Source: Typhlomys cinereus
Taxonomy: Eukaryota > Chordata > Mammalia > Rodentia > Platacanthomyidae
Length of the DNA: 64,000 bases
Assembly (NCBI GenBank): GCA_023101885.1
Contig: JALPQD010000044.1
Location: 4,431,565-4,495,564 of the forward strand
Reading direction: 5' to 3'
The notes beneath the pieces were generated by a model. It was not told where the DNA came from and did not search any database. It saw nothing but the letters and a program-made list of their open reading frames with translations. The number at the start of each line of letters is the position of its first letter. Within the stretch, counting starts at the first letter, position 1. This document shows, piece by piece, positions 1-12,430 of the stretch. A program made the position numbers and the translations under genes.

Positions 1-198
1 CTCCTAGAGGGAATGAAGGTGGAGATCTGAGAATCTCCAGAAGCTCTTGGCCAGCCAGTTTAACTCACCCAGCAGTGATGAACAGATGGGGGTCTCAAAA
101 AAAGTAGGAAGGCAAGGAACAACACATCAAAGGTTGTCCTATGACTTCCATATGTGAGCATATGTCTGGCCTTACACATGTGAACTGTGTGTGCGCGT

Positions 199-244
<46 letters not shown>

Positions 245-538
245 CTTTTCCTCGGGTTATAGAAATCAGTATTTGAGTGGCTCAATTGTCAGTTATCCTA
301 AAGTCTTGTACAGTGACATAGTGAATGTGCTTATCTTATTTTCACCCAACCTTGCAAAATATAGACAATTTCTTTCTTATGCTTTTCGTAAAGCTCTGAG
401 GGATAAGGCAAGACATTAGATGAGAAAGGTTTTAAAAAGATCTTGCCTTCTAAATGTGAGGGGGAAAATATGATACATTTTGAACACATTGTTGCTGCTT
501 AAGTTAGTGTTACATGATATTTGTTTTAATTTTTTTAG
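1..538 (+). other. LEPR: LEPR intron (3' part) with (CA)n microsatellite
   Basis: Non-coding sequence before the first exon in the window. A (CA)n run at about 199-242 is the only structured element. The intron ends in a T-rich tract and AG at 537-538. Open frames here are artefacts of the CA/TG repeat. Confidence 0.85.
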
Positions 539-687
539 TGAAACCACTATCTCCATCGAGTGTGAAAGCAGAAATCACCATAAACACTGGATTATTGAAA
601 GTATCTTGGGAGAAGCCAGTGTTTCCAGAGAATGACCTTCAGTTCCAGATTCGATATGGCTTAGATGGAAGAGAAATACAGTGGAAG
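539..687 (+). CDS. LEPR: Leptin receptor, internal exon (mouse exon 10 equivalent): start of CRH2 domain D5
   Basis: This exon encodes the start of the second fibronectin III half (D5) of the leptin-binding CRH2 module, about residues 535-584 of the human protein. The translation runs [20 protein letters not shown] and on to GREIQWK, nearly colinear with known LEPR. The acceptor is TTTTTTTAG (537-538) and the donor AAG|GTATCT (688-689). It begins in phase 1, with the first base of the Val codon in the previous exon, and ends in phase 0. The length is 149 bp. LEPR is a gp130-family type I cytokine receptor that binds leptin outside the cell and signals through JAK2. Identification by colinearity with the remembered human and mouse proteins is very secure. 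Confidence 0.97.
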
Positions 688-2357
688 GTATCTTTTACTT
701 AGAAAGTTTTTCTTTTGCTTTCTCCTTTTTTCCCTCTTTCTCTGTTTTTCTTCATTCCTTCTCTCTACATGATATTTATTTTAAAACTTATATTGGCAGA
801 GAGTAATTATAAATAACAATGGTTTCATGATAACGCCCTCAGACAGGTATCCAGTATGCGTTGATCATCCCAGCCCCATCAGTCACCTGCAAATGCCCTC
901 TTTCTTGCTGATCCCTTTCTCCTTCCCAGTTAGCTACCCTTCTACTTTCAGGTTGTTTTGTAAACCAAAAACTTCAATTGTGGGGTCCTCACAGGAGCAT
1001 AGGTAATGGGCTATATACAGGGACACAGGCAGCTTACCAGTAGCTACGTCACTGAAGAAAATGTCTCTCCTTTCCCCACAATCACTAATGCCTGTAAACC
1101 TGGGGATGGATTGAGGCCTCATGATCTCCTCTGGCCTCTGACAGTATATTCATGGGCCTTCCTTGTGTGTTTTCTGTAGGTAACCACAGCTGCTCAAATT
1201 TAATCCTGGGTAATGAACACAGGCTTCCCCTTTGTTAGGGCTTAAATAAAAATGCACCCATATGATGAAATACTATGAATGTGAGATATCAAGTGTGTAG
1301 TGGTCATCCTATGATGTTGAAGAGCTTTACTGCACCAAGTCAACGCTGTTAGCATACAAATGCTATATTCTCCCTGTATTCTGTAGTTATTTTATGATTT
1401 AGGTTCTCAAAGTCTAACCACTTTAAGGAACAAAAATTGATTGACCCCTAGCTTCCCAAAGTATGTTTCCTAAAATGCGTGTCCCATAAAATACTCTATA
1501 GGTGGGAGAAATTGCATAGTAGAAGGTAGAGAGAAATAGAAGAAAATGTCCACAGTCCTGTTCTGGATTCCACCTGTATGTGGTGGAGTATACACACTCA
1601 TGTATATGTAGTTCACATGCGAGTGCACGCGCGCGCGCACACGCACACACACACACACATGCACACACACACGACTGCATGGTTACATAGGTTAGGGACT
1701 CCTGCATGACTGTGTTTATCTAGTACAGAGATGTAGTAGAGTACTCAGAGGACTCAGAGAGAGCCTGTACTGAAGAAACATTTGTGAGTTACTTCATCCC
1801 TTGTTTTTCAAACTCATCTTTTCAAGGAGTTCCTTTCTTCTTAGGCATATTAATATCTCTCAGTAGACGTATCTTCCATGTAATTCTTTTTGAAAGAAAC
1901 TGCTTTCCTTAAGCAATTACAGTGGTAATGTGCCCATGATGGCTGTCCGTATCAGTATTGTGGTGGAATTTTGTTAAGGCCTCAAAATAGAGAAGTCTTC
2001 ATTGTGTCATGGAGCACAGTGGCTTGTTACAGTGAGTGTGAGTCTTACCTGCTTGGTTCTCCAGAGAGGGTCCTATCTAACCACTACAGTAAATGCTTGC
2101 ATCTTGTGGACAGAGGATGTGAGAATAGAGATTCTCAACAGGGCAGACAGTGGACACGAGTTTGCAAGTGACATGGTCCAAAGTCCTGTCGTCAGGAAGG
2201 TGTGTCAGGGGGTATAAAACAGTTCTTACCTAGAAATTGCTCGCAGACCAGGCTTAATATGATATCCACACAATCAGTACTCTCTTAATTTTGGATTATT
2301 GTTAGGGTTTAAAGGAAATACATACCTCGGGGCCTAACAGACCACATGTTTTCACAG
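688..2357 (+). other. LEPR: LEPR intron with CA-rich microsatellite
   Basis: The intron is 1,670 bp. An alternating purine-pyrimidine tract lies at about 1,628-1,672 ((CG)n then (CA)n). I recognise nothing else. The acceptor is TTTTCACAG. Confidence 0.85.
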
Positions 2358-2517
2358 GTGCAGGAGGTATATGATGCCAAGTCAAAATCTGTCAGCCTTC
2401 CAGTGCCAGACCAGTGTGCAGTTTATGTGGCTCAGGTGCGCTGCAAGAGGATGGATGGACTCGGGTACTGGAGCAATTGGAGCAGCCCAGCTTACACGGT
2501 TGTCATGGATGTAAGAG
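2358..2517 (+). CDS. LEPR: Leptin receptor, internal exon (mouse exon 11 equivalent): end of D5 with WSXWS motif
   Basis: This exon completes D5 of the leptin-binding CRH2 module, about human residues 585-637. It contains [20 protein letters not shown] and then [14 protein letters not shown]. The class I cytokine-receptor signature WSNWS lies at 2469-2483. WSXWS is needed for folding and export of these receptors, and the Asn inside it forms an NWS sequon. The acceptor AG is at 2356-2357. The donor is AAGAG|GTCTGT after 2517, chosen over the earlier GTAAGA at 2511 because only this site restores [13 protein letters not shown] across the junction. The length is 160 bp, phase 0 to phase 1. Confidence 0.96.
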
Positions 2518-2632
2518 GTCTGTGAAGATTTTATAAACCTGTCTTGAAAGCTTAGGTGTATGTTTCACGTATGACTCCAAACATTCCTTCCAAAAAACAC
2601 ACAGGCAACTTGGATTTCTTGCTATTTTGTAG

Positions 2633-2715
2633 TTCCTGTGAAAGGACCTGAGTTTTGGAGGATAATTAATGGAGATATGACCAAAAAAGAGAGGAATGTC
2701 ACCCTGGTTTGGAAG
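2633..2715 (+). CDS. LEPR: Leptin receptor, internal exon (mouse exon 12 equivalent): start of fibronectin III domain D6
   Basis: This short 83-bp exon follows a 115-bp intron. It encodes [20 protein letters not shown] and then RNVTLVWK, about human residues 638-665. It opens D6, the first of two membrane-proximal fibronectin III domains, which transmit activation but do not contact leptin tightly. It contains an N-glycosylation sequon (NVT). The acceptor is TTTTGTAG at 2631-2632; phase 1 joins the G of the previous exon to TT to give Val. The donor is AAG|GTAGTC. The readable frame continues into a (TG)n repeat, which is intron. Confidence 0.95.
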
Positions 2716-2781
2716 GTAGTCTTATCTTTTATTTTTAAATTATACTTCTATGGTCTTTTTTCCCCCTCTTTCCATCTTTCC

Positions 2782-2783
<2 letters not shown>

Positions 2784-2835
<52 letters not shown>

Positions 2836-3150
2836 TGCTCATGCTTGAATGTGTGTGGGTATGCATAGGTATACATGTAGGTATGTGATGTGCATATGTA
2901 TGCATGTGGCAGCTTAAGGCTGATGTCGGGAGTCTTCCTTGACCACTCTTCCATTTTATTCTCTTAATCAAAAGCAGAGCTCACTTATAGGGTTAGTTTG
3001 GCTAGCCAGCTTGTTCTGGGGATTCCTAGTTGCCAGCCTCTAAGGCTGGAATTACAGACAAGCTATTATTTGTAGCTCTAGGTTTTGAACCAGTGACCCC
3101 TCATTTGCTATGCATATGCTGTATCACTGAACTATTATCATCAATACCCT
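2784..3150 (-). repeat. Old B4/B2-like SINE with (CA)n tail, minus strand
   Basis: The (TG)n run (2,784-2,832) is followed by sequence resembling antisense rodent B4/RSINE-type elements: CTGGAATTACAGACAAGC, then GAACCAGTGACCCC and a degenerate tRNA-like head ending near 3,150. It is strongly diverged and the family is inferred. Confidence 0.5.
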
Positions 3151-3238
3151 CCACATGGCATTAAAATTGGATCTGTGGATCTGAATTCTGACCCTTTTGC
3201 TTTTGTCTCCTAGCCTGAAACGTCTACATTCTTTTTTG

Positions 3239-3431
3239 AAAGGAATATTTTATTTATTCATCTCTTTGAGAGGAGAGTTGCACATAAGCATGTGATAGTG
3301 CCTGGGTGGAGGTCAGAGGGCAACCTTTTTGAGGTCAGTTCTGTCCTTCCATGATGTGGGCTTCTGGATTGAACTCATATCACCAGGTTTATGAGCAAGT
3401 GCCTTGCCTGCTGGGCTGTCTCCCTGGACTC
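3239..3431 (-). repeat. Decayed tRNA-derived SINE fragment, minus strand
   Basis: A reversed A-rich tail (TTTTATTTATTCATC) is followed by sequence ending GCCTTGCCTGCTGGGCTGTC, like the complement of a tRNA-type SINE head (GACAGCCCAGCAGGCAAGGC). Family assignment is inferred. Confidence 0.4.
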
Positions 3432-4356
3432 TACTGCTATACTCTTTAAAGGTATAATTCCTTGCCCATAATTCTTTCACTATTAATCTTTCATGTCACC
3501 TGAAATCTCATGCTTTTATATTATTCTTAAGATATGGATGCCAAAGTCTAGGATTGGCAGTGTCTGGAACTCCCGCATCTCAGCTTAACATGCTGTGACA
3601 CTGCTATTGGCAAATTCACTCAGACTCTTAGGGCCTGCGGGTGCTCTCTTTCCCTCCTCCCACTCTAACTTGTTCTAGAACAAAACAATCATCTTTTTTT
3701 CTCAGATAGTTCTTGCTCTTTCTTTGTGCAGGGATTCCACACTTATTCTCTGACATTTTTTTTTACATAGAAAAACTATCTTTCCTGATAGTTTGAAGTT
3801 TGCAGAAAAAATAGCCACTAAAATACATGTGGCCATGTACTTTGTTAATTTTCAGTTAATGGCGTATATAGACAAGAGAGGCTGTAAGCATCCTGCAGAA
3901 ACAGAGAGTAGAGAACTTTATCTTTGCATCTTGATGATTGCAAAAATAAATCTTTGCATAATAAAACTGACATGCACTTTTCTAATAAAAATGCAGAATT
4001 TTTATCACTCTGGAGAAATTGCTATGACTGTTAACATTTTATTTCCATTTTACCCACTGGGTTCCAAGCACTGCCAGATACATATCTACATGTTTATTTT
4101 CCTCTGTCATTTCTGATTTATAGGCATCTCAGTGGGAAAAGTTGTTCTAGTCTGTGGTATAAAGTTCAGCTTTTCATGGTTTTCTAAGGGGTTGTCAATG
4201 TTTAGTTTTACCTGCAAAAGGTAAAGGAAATTGAGAGAGAGATTCTTCTTGTTAAGCTCATTAGAATGGAAGAACGGCGTTGGACCTCACATGTACTTTA
4301 TGCAGGAATCTTTGATAGCATGCTATTTTTTCAGGTATATTTGAGTATGGAGCACG

Positions 4357-4676
4357 TGCTTGTGTATATGTATGTTTGCATGTGTGTGTATGCAGGTGTA
4401 TGTGCACATTAGTGCATGTGCATGTGAAAGCTCAAGGGTGATATTGGGGATCAACCTCAATTGTTCTCCCTACCTTATTCTTTTGAGCCCAAGTTTCTAA
4501 TGAAACCCAGAGCTTACACATAGGGATGGTTTGGCTGGCCAGATTCTTTGAGGATTACTGGGTTCTGAATTATGGGGCCGGAATTATAGGCCAGCCACTA
4601 CAATCGGGGATCCAAATGCCCAACATTTGCTTGGTCATTAAGCACTTTAACTGTTGAGTCCCCTCTCTAGCCTACT
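4357..4676 (-). repeat. Old B4-like SINE, minus strand
   Basis: TG-rich start, then CTCAAGGGTGATATTGGGGA, a middle part resembling other B4-like copies in the window (CATAGGGATGGTTTGGCTGG), and an end resembling a complemented tRNA head (AACTGTTGAGTCCCCTCTCT). It is a diverged copy. Confidence 0.5.
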
Positions 4677-5239
4677 ACATAATATGATTTTTATAAAAAA
4701 CCATGGGACAGAAATGGCAAGGCATGTATACAGTACTAATGCCCCCATGCTTGTTAATCTTTGCAAACTCTTCTCATTGGAAATAATCTTCCAAGCCCAT
4801 CAGAGAAGGGAAAGCAGTGACTGAGTTCTGGGGAATAACATAACTGATGGTCACCCTCTTAGCACTTGTTTCTTTTCAGAGTCTGAGAGTTTCCTTTGTT
4901 TGCTAGATGAGGAAACTTCCTTATCAGCCTTTGTCCTCCAAAATTGGAGAGAAACGTCCTAATAAATTCTTACTTTGTTACCTTCAAAGGGCTTTAATCT
5001 CTGGGTCTTAAGGAAAAAAAAGTCCAAAAGGGGGAAAATAAATTTCCTGCATTGCAGAATTATCTCATGTCTAGTGTGTCTGGAGGCAGCTTCAACCCCC
5101 TTTCTCCAGGGCTCTACCCCTAAACCCGACAGTGCCCACTGGGATCAGGGTCCTCATGGGAAATGTGTAAGATTGTGAGCTGAGTGGGACTGGAAAGTAC
5201 CACGATCCACAGACTAATCAGCTTGTATGTTTGCTGCAG

Positions 5240-5456
5240 CCCCTGATGAAAAATGACTCGCTGTGCAGTGTGAGGAGTTACATGGTAAAGCATCATACAC
5301 TTCACGATGGAATGTGGGTGGAAGATGCGGGCAACCACACCAAGTTCACCTTCCCGTGGACTGAGCAAGCACACACGGTTACGATTGTGGCCATCAACTC
5401 CATGGGTGCTTCCTTGGCAAACTTTAATCTAACATTCTCATGGCCCGTGAGCAAAG
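5240..5456 (+). CDS. LEPR: Leptin receptor, internal exon (mouse exon 13 equivalent): most of fibronectin III domain D6
   Basis: The 217-bp exon encodes about human residues 666-738, most of D6: [20 protein letters not shown], later [18 protein letters not shown], ending [11 protein letters not shown]. The acceptor is TTGCTGCAG (5238-5239), the donor AAAG|GTAAAA (5457-5458), phase 0 in and phase 1 out. Sequons NDS, NHT and NLT are present. The NGT sequon found here in human and mouse is replaced by DGM, so one glycosylation site seems lost. The assignment is secure by colinearity. Confidence 0.96.
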
Positions 5457-7165
5457 GTAAAAACAGATACAGAACAGTAATCTGCCATCACTTTTACTAT
5501 CTGACCTCTGCTCAGCCTCCTCTCTAAATTATCCTGTGAGTAGTCTAGAATCCTCCTGTATCTCTTCTCTGTTTGAAAAATAAAAATGTATTTTATATTG
5601 ATCATGTTTAATGCAGAAAAACATTTTGGAAGTTGTATATTTTGGAAATTATAATCAATTGTAATATTCTGTAAATCTAATACTTAAACCTTTTGTAGTA
5701 GTGAAGGTGTTGGATTAATTTTTTTCTATCTTTCCATCTCTATGTGTAAAAATTAAAATGTATAGCATTTTTCATATAAACATAAAATGTTTCATATAAG
5801 CCAAAACTATGTATTGTATAATGTATTTTGGGGTACAGTATACTTATAGATAAGAATATAGTAAGTTTACAGTATTTACTTATATTTAAAATACTATACA
5901 TTTTAATAATAGTAAAACATGCTATATGGACTTGGGTTAGTTGCTGAGATTTAAAATTATTGTGCATTCTATTTAATGTGAATGGTGAACACGTTTTCAT
6001 TAATGGTGATATATCTAATTATTCAGATAACTGAAAGGCATTTACTTTCATGGAGTTTCTAATTTATATTATATATTCACAGTACCAGTTTTTAAATGGA
6101 GAATGAAGACTTCCTGGATTTTTACCTATTTGCAGAGACCTTTCCAAGTGTTATTTCCTACATGAAGTCTTTGGTCATTTTTTGAGTATGTCTTATCTTG
6201 AGAACACTTCACATTCTGTAAAATATTTTATATCCTCTACCTCAGAGCACTTTCTAGATATTTCATATCCTACTTTGTGCCTATATTACTATTGAATGCA
6301 TAGAGTAAACTGCTTGCAAGGCCCCCCAGCACTCATACAATGATTCACAACTAAAATCTTTGAATAAATAACTTTTAGAAAGAGTCCTTCAATAAGTTAA
6401 ATTGTGGGCCAAACCATAATGGTGGCATCCTTTGATGGACTAAATAGGTGGCTCAGATATCAACCAAATAATCGGAGAAGTGAATATCTGTTTGTAGATG
6501 GAGGTAAGATTCCTCAGAAAAGGAATGTAACTGTATGAAAGGAAAGGAGAAGGAACCTGGCCTTAAGTCATCTTGAGGAAATGAGCAGAAACTAAATTTC
6601 GTCCAAGACATTGTGAGTGGGCGAGGATTAGCTTCCAACAGAGGCCTATCTGAGGGAGTGTCCACCAGACTGAGCAGGATCTGGAAGGGAACGAGGCCTG
6701 CTTCTGTAGGGGAACATGAACACTACAGAAGGTGGGCAGAGACTTGGCCCCGTGGGGTGGTGTAGGCATGGTAGGAATGGTCTCCTTAGACATGGAGCCG
6801 CTGGGAACTCTAAGGGGACTCTGCTGAGGATGTGCTTTGAAAGCGTCACTCACCAGCGGGAGAGAAGAGCATGCGGGAATCAGTGAGGATGGCTGGTGCA
6901 AGGTTCCAGCTGAGACCAATTTTGACTGTCAAAATTCCTATTTTTAGATTGTGGGTCACACCACTTTTTCTCCTCTGAATCACAGGTTCCCGTCTCTCTG
7001 CTTGTGAGACTTTCAAGACGCAAAAATAATCGTCACCTTCTATGTTTGTGTAAATTGTCTGCTTTCTCTTCTTCTAGCTACATTCAGAAGGTTACAGTTT
7101 CTCAATTTGGCACATTTGCCTTCATTTCGAATTAAAAAAAAATCAATTTCTTCTCTTCCCCACAG
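5457..7165 (+). other. LEPR: LEPR intron, mostly unique A/T-rich sequence
   Basis: The intron is 1,709 bp. It is rich in A and T between about 5,560 and 6,400 and then more mixed. I recognise no repeat, RNA gene or conserved element. The acceptor is CTTCCCCACAG at 7164-7165. Confidence 0.8.
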
Positions 7166-7348
7166 TGGCTGCCGTGCAGTCCCTCAGTGCTTACCCTCTG
7201 AGCAGCAGCTGTGTGATTCTCTCCTGGACGCTGTCACCCAGTGACTACACTTTAATGCACTTGATTGTGGAGTGGAAGAATCTTCATGAAGATGAAGATG
7301 TCAAATGGCTTAGAATCCCTTCGAATGCTAAGAAGTATTATATCCATG
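7166..7348 (+). CDS. LEPR: Leptin receptor, internal exon (mouse exon 14 equivalent): start of fibronectin III domain D7
   Basis: The 183-bp exon encodes about human residues 738-798: [37 protein letters not shown], then [16 protein letters not shown]. It starts D7, the last extracellular domain. Both ends are phase 1; the donor is CATG|GTGAGT at 7349-7350. In mouse, failure to use the matching donor gives the secreted isoform LEPR-e (Ob-Re), which diverges after the same His. The read-through frame here stays open for a short tail, listed separately. Confidence 0.96.
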
Positions 7349-7389
7349 GTGAGTTCTCAGTACTTTTAATGTATTTTCTCATGGATTAG
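7349..7389 (+). CDS. LEPR: Alternative 3' end of LEPR by intron read-through (soluble isoform LEPR-e type)
   Basis: If the donor at 7349 is not used, the frame continues after YYIH as [13 protein letters not shown] and stops at TAG 7387-7389. The mouse soluble isoform Ob-Re ends HGMCTVLFMD (from memory). The shared G..(S/T)VL and terminal F.MD suggest the same alternative end. The product would lack the transmembrane helix and act as a circulating leptin-binding protein. No AATAAA follows closely; an ATTAAA lies at 7947-7952. Whether this isoform is expressed in this animal is inference. Confidence 0.6.
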
Positions 7390-8983
7390 CATGATCTTAT
7401 AGATTAGGAATTCAAAAAACACAACCAGTTAATGGAATCTTTAGCAAAATTCCTATTATCACAGCATTTCCTTTGACAAATTTTCTTCCTAATATTTTAC
7501 CCAGATGCAATGAGAAATCATAGACTTTCTCCCCAATCCTACCTACTCTTTTATGTCAAGATTATGTTGTATTTTATTCTAAGGTGTGCTTAAGTTATTT
7601 ATTTAGTTGAGATTATGTTGCTTACAGCTTTACCCATTTTAATGGCTTCTAAAATCTAATACTAATTTGTTTTCCAAAACTATCTGCCCAATTATAATGT
7701 CACTGGCAGTGAATGGGAAGACTAAGCCTTGGACCAAAATAGAGCTGGGACCTGGGGTCTGCTGACTTGTACCAGTTGAAAAGTAACACAAACTGAGAAG
7801 CAGACCACAAGTTCAAAGTGCACTGAGCAGTGTCTTTACACAGAATCAGAATGCAGGGACTTAGCCAGGGAAACCTGAGGCTGCCCTCATCTTATGGCAC
7901 AATGACACCCACGGGAACACACTTTCATTTCACTTAGAAATTTAACATTAAACTCATTTATAAATTATTGATGGGGAACTGAGTTTATTATCACTGTTCA
8001 CCTAGATGATTCCTGAGTCCTTTCTTTGTGTGTGTATGTATGTATGTGTGTCCACATGTGTATAGATGTGTACATGCACACAAGTCAGAGTAAGTGGGGG
8101 AGACCAAAGTTGATAACGGACTGTCCTCCACTTTTATTATTAAGGCAGGCTATTGAAATGAACCCAGCACATAGCAGTCAGCAAGGCTAGCTAGACAGCT
8201 TGTCCTGGGGAATCTCTGTCTTGGCCTCCCAAGTGGTGGGAATACAGGTACCTGCCTGGCTTTTGCATGGGGTTTGAGCATCCAAACTCTGGTTCTCATG
8301 CTTGCTGGATAAGCCTCGTATCCACTGAGCAATCTCCCCTGCTTCTCTATACTTACCTTTAAACCAGAGGGATGAAGAGTTTAGGCTTCAAAGAGCTCTG
8401 CATCTCATGGACTCATAGTTATGTACTATTTGCTTTTGTGAAAGTTATTGCCAAACTTCCCTTGAACATTGTTCCGGGGATTTTCATTCTCCAAGTAGGT
8501 CAACACTCAGATATTGCAAATGAATTCCTAGTTTCCATCCCTATCTTTTCTTTTTGCATATGGTTTCATAAGACTTCATCTTCTAGCCATCTCCCTCAGT
8601 ATGCAAACTAAACAAGCTGAGTTTACATAGGAAGGGAATACTCCCTACTCAGAGAAGACGGGAAGGAGGGAACTCCTTGTCTTAGAAAAAGAAGTGAGAG
8701 GAAGAGAGATAAACTCTGCTGTGGACTTGAACATATTGCCTATCGCTGAAAGATGTTTGTGAAAAACCTGTGTTTGGGGAGGGTTTTTGAAAGCTTGTTT
8801 TGGAAACTAAGTATTATGGCTACAGAATTTGGAATGCTCTGGTTAGCTTGGAAATCTCCTCAGTCATCATGAAGGCATAAATGACTGGTTTCTAATATTT
8901 GGAAACATAACATATTTTTATATGTCAATTCCATTCATTGTTAGCCTAATATAAGTGAGTTTTTCCTACATTTTCCTCCACAG
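7390..8983 (+). other. LEPR: LEPR intron remainder
   Basis: This holds one old SINE at about 8,025-8,345 and otherwise sequence I do not recognise. Where LEPR-e is made, the left part would be its 3' UTR. The acceptor is TTTTCCTCCACAG at 8982-8983. Confidence 0.7.
8025..8345 (-). repeat. Old B4-like SINE, minus strand
   Basis: A TGTGTGTATGTATG start is followed by TCCCAAGTGGTGGGAATACA (B1-like core read in antisense) and CACTGAGCAATCTCCCCTGC, the complement of a tRNA-type SINE head. It is a diverged copy. Confidence 0.55.
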
Positions 8984-9079
8984 ATCATTTTGTCCCCATT
9001 GAGAAGTATCAGTTCAGTCTTTATCCAGTATTTGTTGAAGGAGTGGGAAAACCTAAGATAATTGATGGTTTCACCCAAG
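8984..9079 (+). CDS. LEPR: Leptin receptor, internal exon (mouse exon 15 equivalent): end of fibronectin III domain D7
   Basis: The 96-bp exon encodes [20 protein letters not shown] and then [11 protein letters not shown], about human residues 799-831, the last strands of D7 before the membrane. The acceptor AG is at 8982-8983 and the donor CAAG|GTAAAA at 9080-9081, phase 1 at both ends. It is almost identical to the human sequence, so the call is secure. Confidence 0.96.
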
Positions 9080-9408
9080 GTAAAAAATGTCCTTTCTATC
9101 TTCTTTTTACTTCTGTATCCGTTTCCTAATTTACCAATAGTAAGGCAGTTACTGGATTATTCTTTTTCTTATGGAATTGTGGAAGACTTGAGAATTTTAC
9201 ATTGATGTGCCACTGGATATTTCAGGGGAATTTTTTCCTTTAAAAATGAACCAAAACAGTTACACAGTTAAATTCACTGGGCACATTCCGTTGGATTGCC
9301 ACACTTACCAACATTTTTTAAAACTACTGTTAAAGTTATCCCCAAATCCATGCAATCCAGTAATTGCATTTCAAGAGAGAAACACCTTGATTGATTTTAG
9401 GCTAATAA

Positions 9409-9462
<54 letters not shown>

Positions 9463-10138
9463 AACTAGCATTTACTGAATACTGTTCTAAGGACTAGAGA
9501 ATAAGTTTCAGTGTTAATCAGCCCCTGTAGAGCTTAGATTCCAGTGTTGTAGAAGGAGTAGATAGGCAATAAATACATTGTGTAAAATGTATAGTGTTAA
9601 CATGCAGTGTTGTAGCCAGAATGACCAGAAAAGGTCTCCCTGTGAGTTGATATTGGAATAAAGCCAAGTGTAAAAGCATCCAGGCTATGGAGTAACATAT
9701 TCAAAGGACCAAGCAGTGAACGTAGTGGTTGGAGATACAGCATAGAAACTATTGCATGTCTGAAACAAAGAAGATAGAGGCTTACAGAAACCAATACTGA
9801 GATTCACCATAATAAATTTAAGTGGTATTCTGACTTTACATAGTTTAAAAGTGATGAGAAAGAAAGGTTCTGCAAATAAAAATTTTAAAATGCATGTCTT
9901 ACTAAGTTTCAAGCAGAATGCTAGCCAAAACAATTATTCCTGGTCTCAATTCCCATTGATTTTGTTTAATTTTTATCATTGCAGACAAAACATATTCTGA
10001 TTTTCTTCTATTTTTGTACTTTTGAAGCTAGTTAATGCAGACTGGTGGTGCAGTCATTACAGGAGGAGTCTAATTTGATTAGAGAAATGAACTGCTTGCT
10101 TCACTTTCTGAGCTGGGTGAACTGCATTTCCTTTCTAG
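9080..10138 (+). other. LEPR: LEPR intron with (CA)n microsatellite
   Basis: The intron is 1,059 bp. A (CA)n run covers about 9,410-9,465. The rest is A/T-rich with nothing recognised. The acceptor is TCCTTTCTAG at 10,137-10,138. Confidence 0.8.
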
Positions 10139-10244
10139 ATGACACAGAAGCCCAGCAGCGCGATGCAGGTCTATATGTGATTGTGCCAATAATTATCTCC
10201 TCTTCTGTTTTGCTGCTTGGAACACTGCTGATTTCACACCAAAG
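10139..10244 (+). CDS. LEPR: Leptin receptor, internal exon (mouse exon 16 equivalent): transmembrane helix
   Basis: The 106-bp exon encodes a short juxtamembrane stalk ([10 protein letters not shown]) and the single transmembrane helix: [20 protein letters not shown], then LISHQ and the first two bases of an Arg codon. It matches about human residues 831-866. The acceptor AG is at 10,137-10,138 and the donor AAAG|GTATTG at 10,245-10,246, phase 1 in and phase 2 out. This is the exon that separates membrane-bound isoforms from the soluble LEPR-e form. Confidence 0.97.
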
Positions 10245-11382
<1,138 letters not shown>

Positions 11383-12094
11383 AATTGGAAAGTTTTGATT
11401 TTGTTCAATTCATTTGGCATGAGTTATTATGTGTTTTTGAAATAGAGGATAAAGGTCTTTGGGATCGGGAGGAAATGAAGTTCATGAGTTCTCTATGAAA
11501 GCTGACAATATATATGTTTTCCTTTGAACATAGTAAAACAAATGTTTTTAAAATATTGAAAAGTACATACTGGTGGAGAATAGAGATATCTGTCAATACT
11601 TTTTGGTGTTAATTGATTGCCATCAGGCAAAGGGCTTGAAATCATCATTTTAAATCTCTCCTACATAATATTCATAATAATTTAAATTCATTTACAAGAA
11701 CAGGATGTTCCCTTCAGACACTACAATCTGAAGGACGCAATTACCACAATAGAGCCCGCAGTGTTGCTGATACTCCCATTTAAGCAAAAGCAATTTATGA
11801 AATAGTCAACTGTAATAAAATAATCTGAACTTATTTCAATAATAGAACTTTTGGGAAATTTGCATTTAATGAATTTTTTTGTCAATTCTCAAAATTTCTC
11901 TTGAAATTACTTTGCCTTTCACCCATAAAATCGAAAACTTAGCTTCATCTCAAAATCTGCAAATTTTAAAAATAGCAATTGTTTGTGGAGATTGTTACAA
12001 AAGCACAGGGAGTCTATCTGTGTTGTTACACAGTTTTGAGAAATCTTTGGAGTTTCTTTTTGGCTATGAAATGAAGTCCTTTTCTCTTTTTAAA

Positions 12095-12430
12095 TTTCTT
12101 TGACAGTTTCATACATGTACACAACAAATTTAAATCATTTTCATCCCTACTATACTACCCCAGCTCTCTTCTTTCTCCATGAACAACCTTCTCAACCAGT
12201 CTTCCTTTTACTTTCATGTCTTTTGTTATGTGTGTGGTCCACTGGGCTTCATATGGGTTGCCTCAAAAGCATGTGTCTGGGGAGATGCGGGTCATAGAAG
12301 CAATTTCGCAACCTCTCTTCAGTCCATTATCCAGTCAATTCTGCACCCCCTGGCCTTTGGCTGCATGTTCACTGTCAATTTTATTCCAGCTCTGCTGAAT
12401 TCTAGACCCTTCCTTGCCCAAGCATTTTTA
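12095..12430 (-). mobile_element. Probable old LINE-1 3' UTR fragment, minus strand
   Basis: TTTGACAGTTTCATACATGTACACAACAAATTT is followed by a stretch resembling antisense rodent Lx-type L1 3' ends. A similar beginning occurs at about 30,946 (TTTGACAATTTCGTACATGT). Assignment rests on remembered family features. Confidence 0.4.

Larger units (their letters stand above)
2716..5239 (+). other. LEPR: LEPR intron with (TG)n and three old SINEs
   Basis: The intron is 2,524 bp. A (TG)n run at 2,784-2,832 is the tail of a B4-like SINE. Two more decayed SINEs follow at about 3,239-3,431 and 4,357-4,676. The remainder is A/T-rich sequence without recognised content. The acceptor is TTGCTGCAG. Confidence 0.75.

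Noticed and set aside
60..419. Overlapping frames with runs of Thr-His or Cys-Val
   Set aside because: Products of the (CA)n microsatellite in an intron.
2511..2517. GTAAGA at 2511 as the exon donor
   Set aside because: It is a better consensus donor, but splicing there would break the frame into the next exon; GTCTGT at 2518 restores the known LEPR sequence.
3793..4116. 107-codon open frame in a LEPR intron
   Set aside because: Composition is A/T-rich and there are no splice signals or known family.
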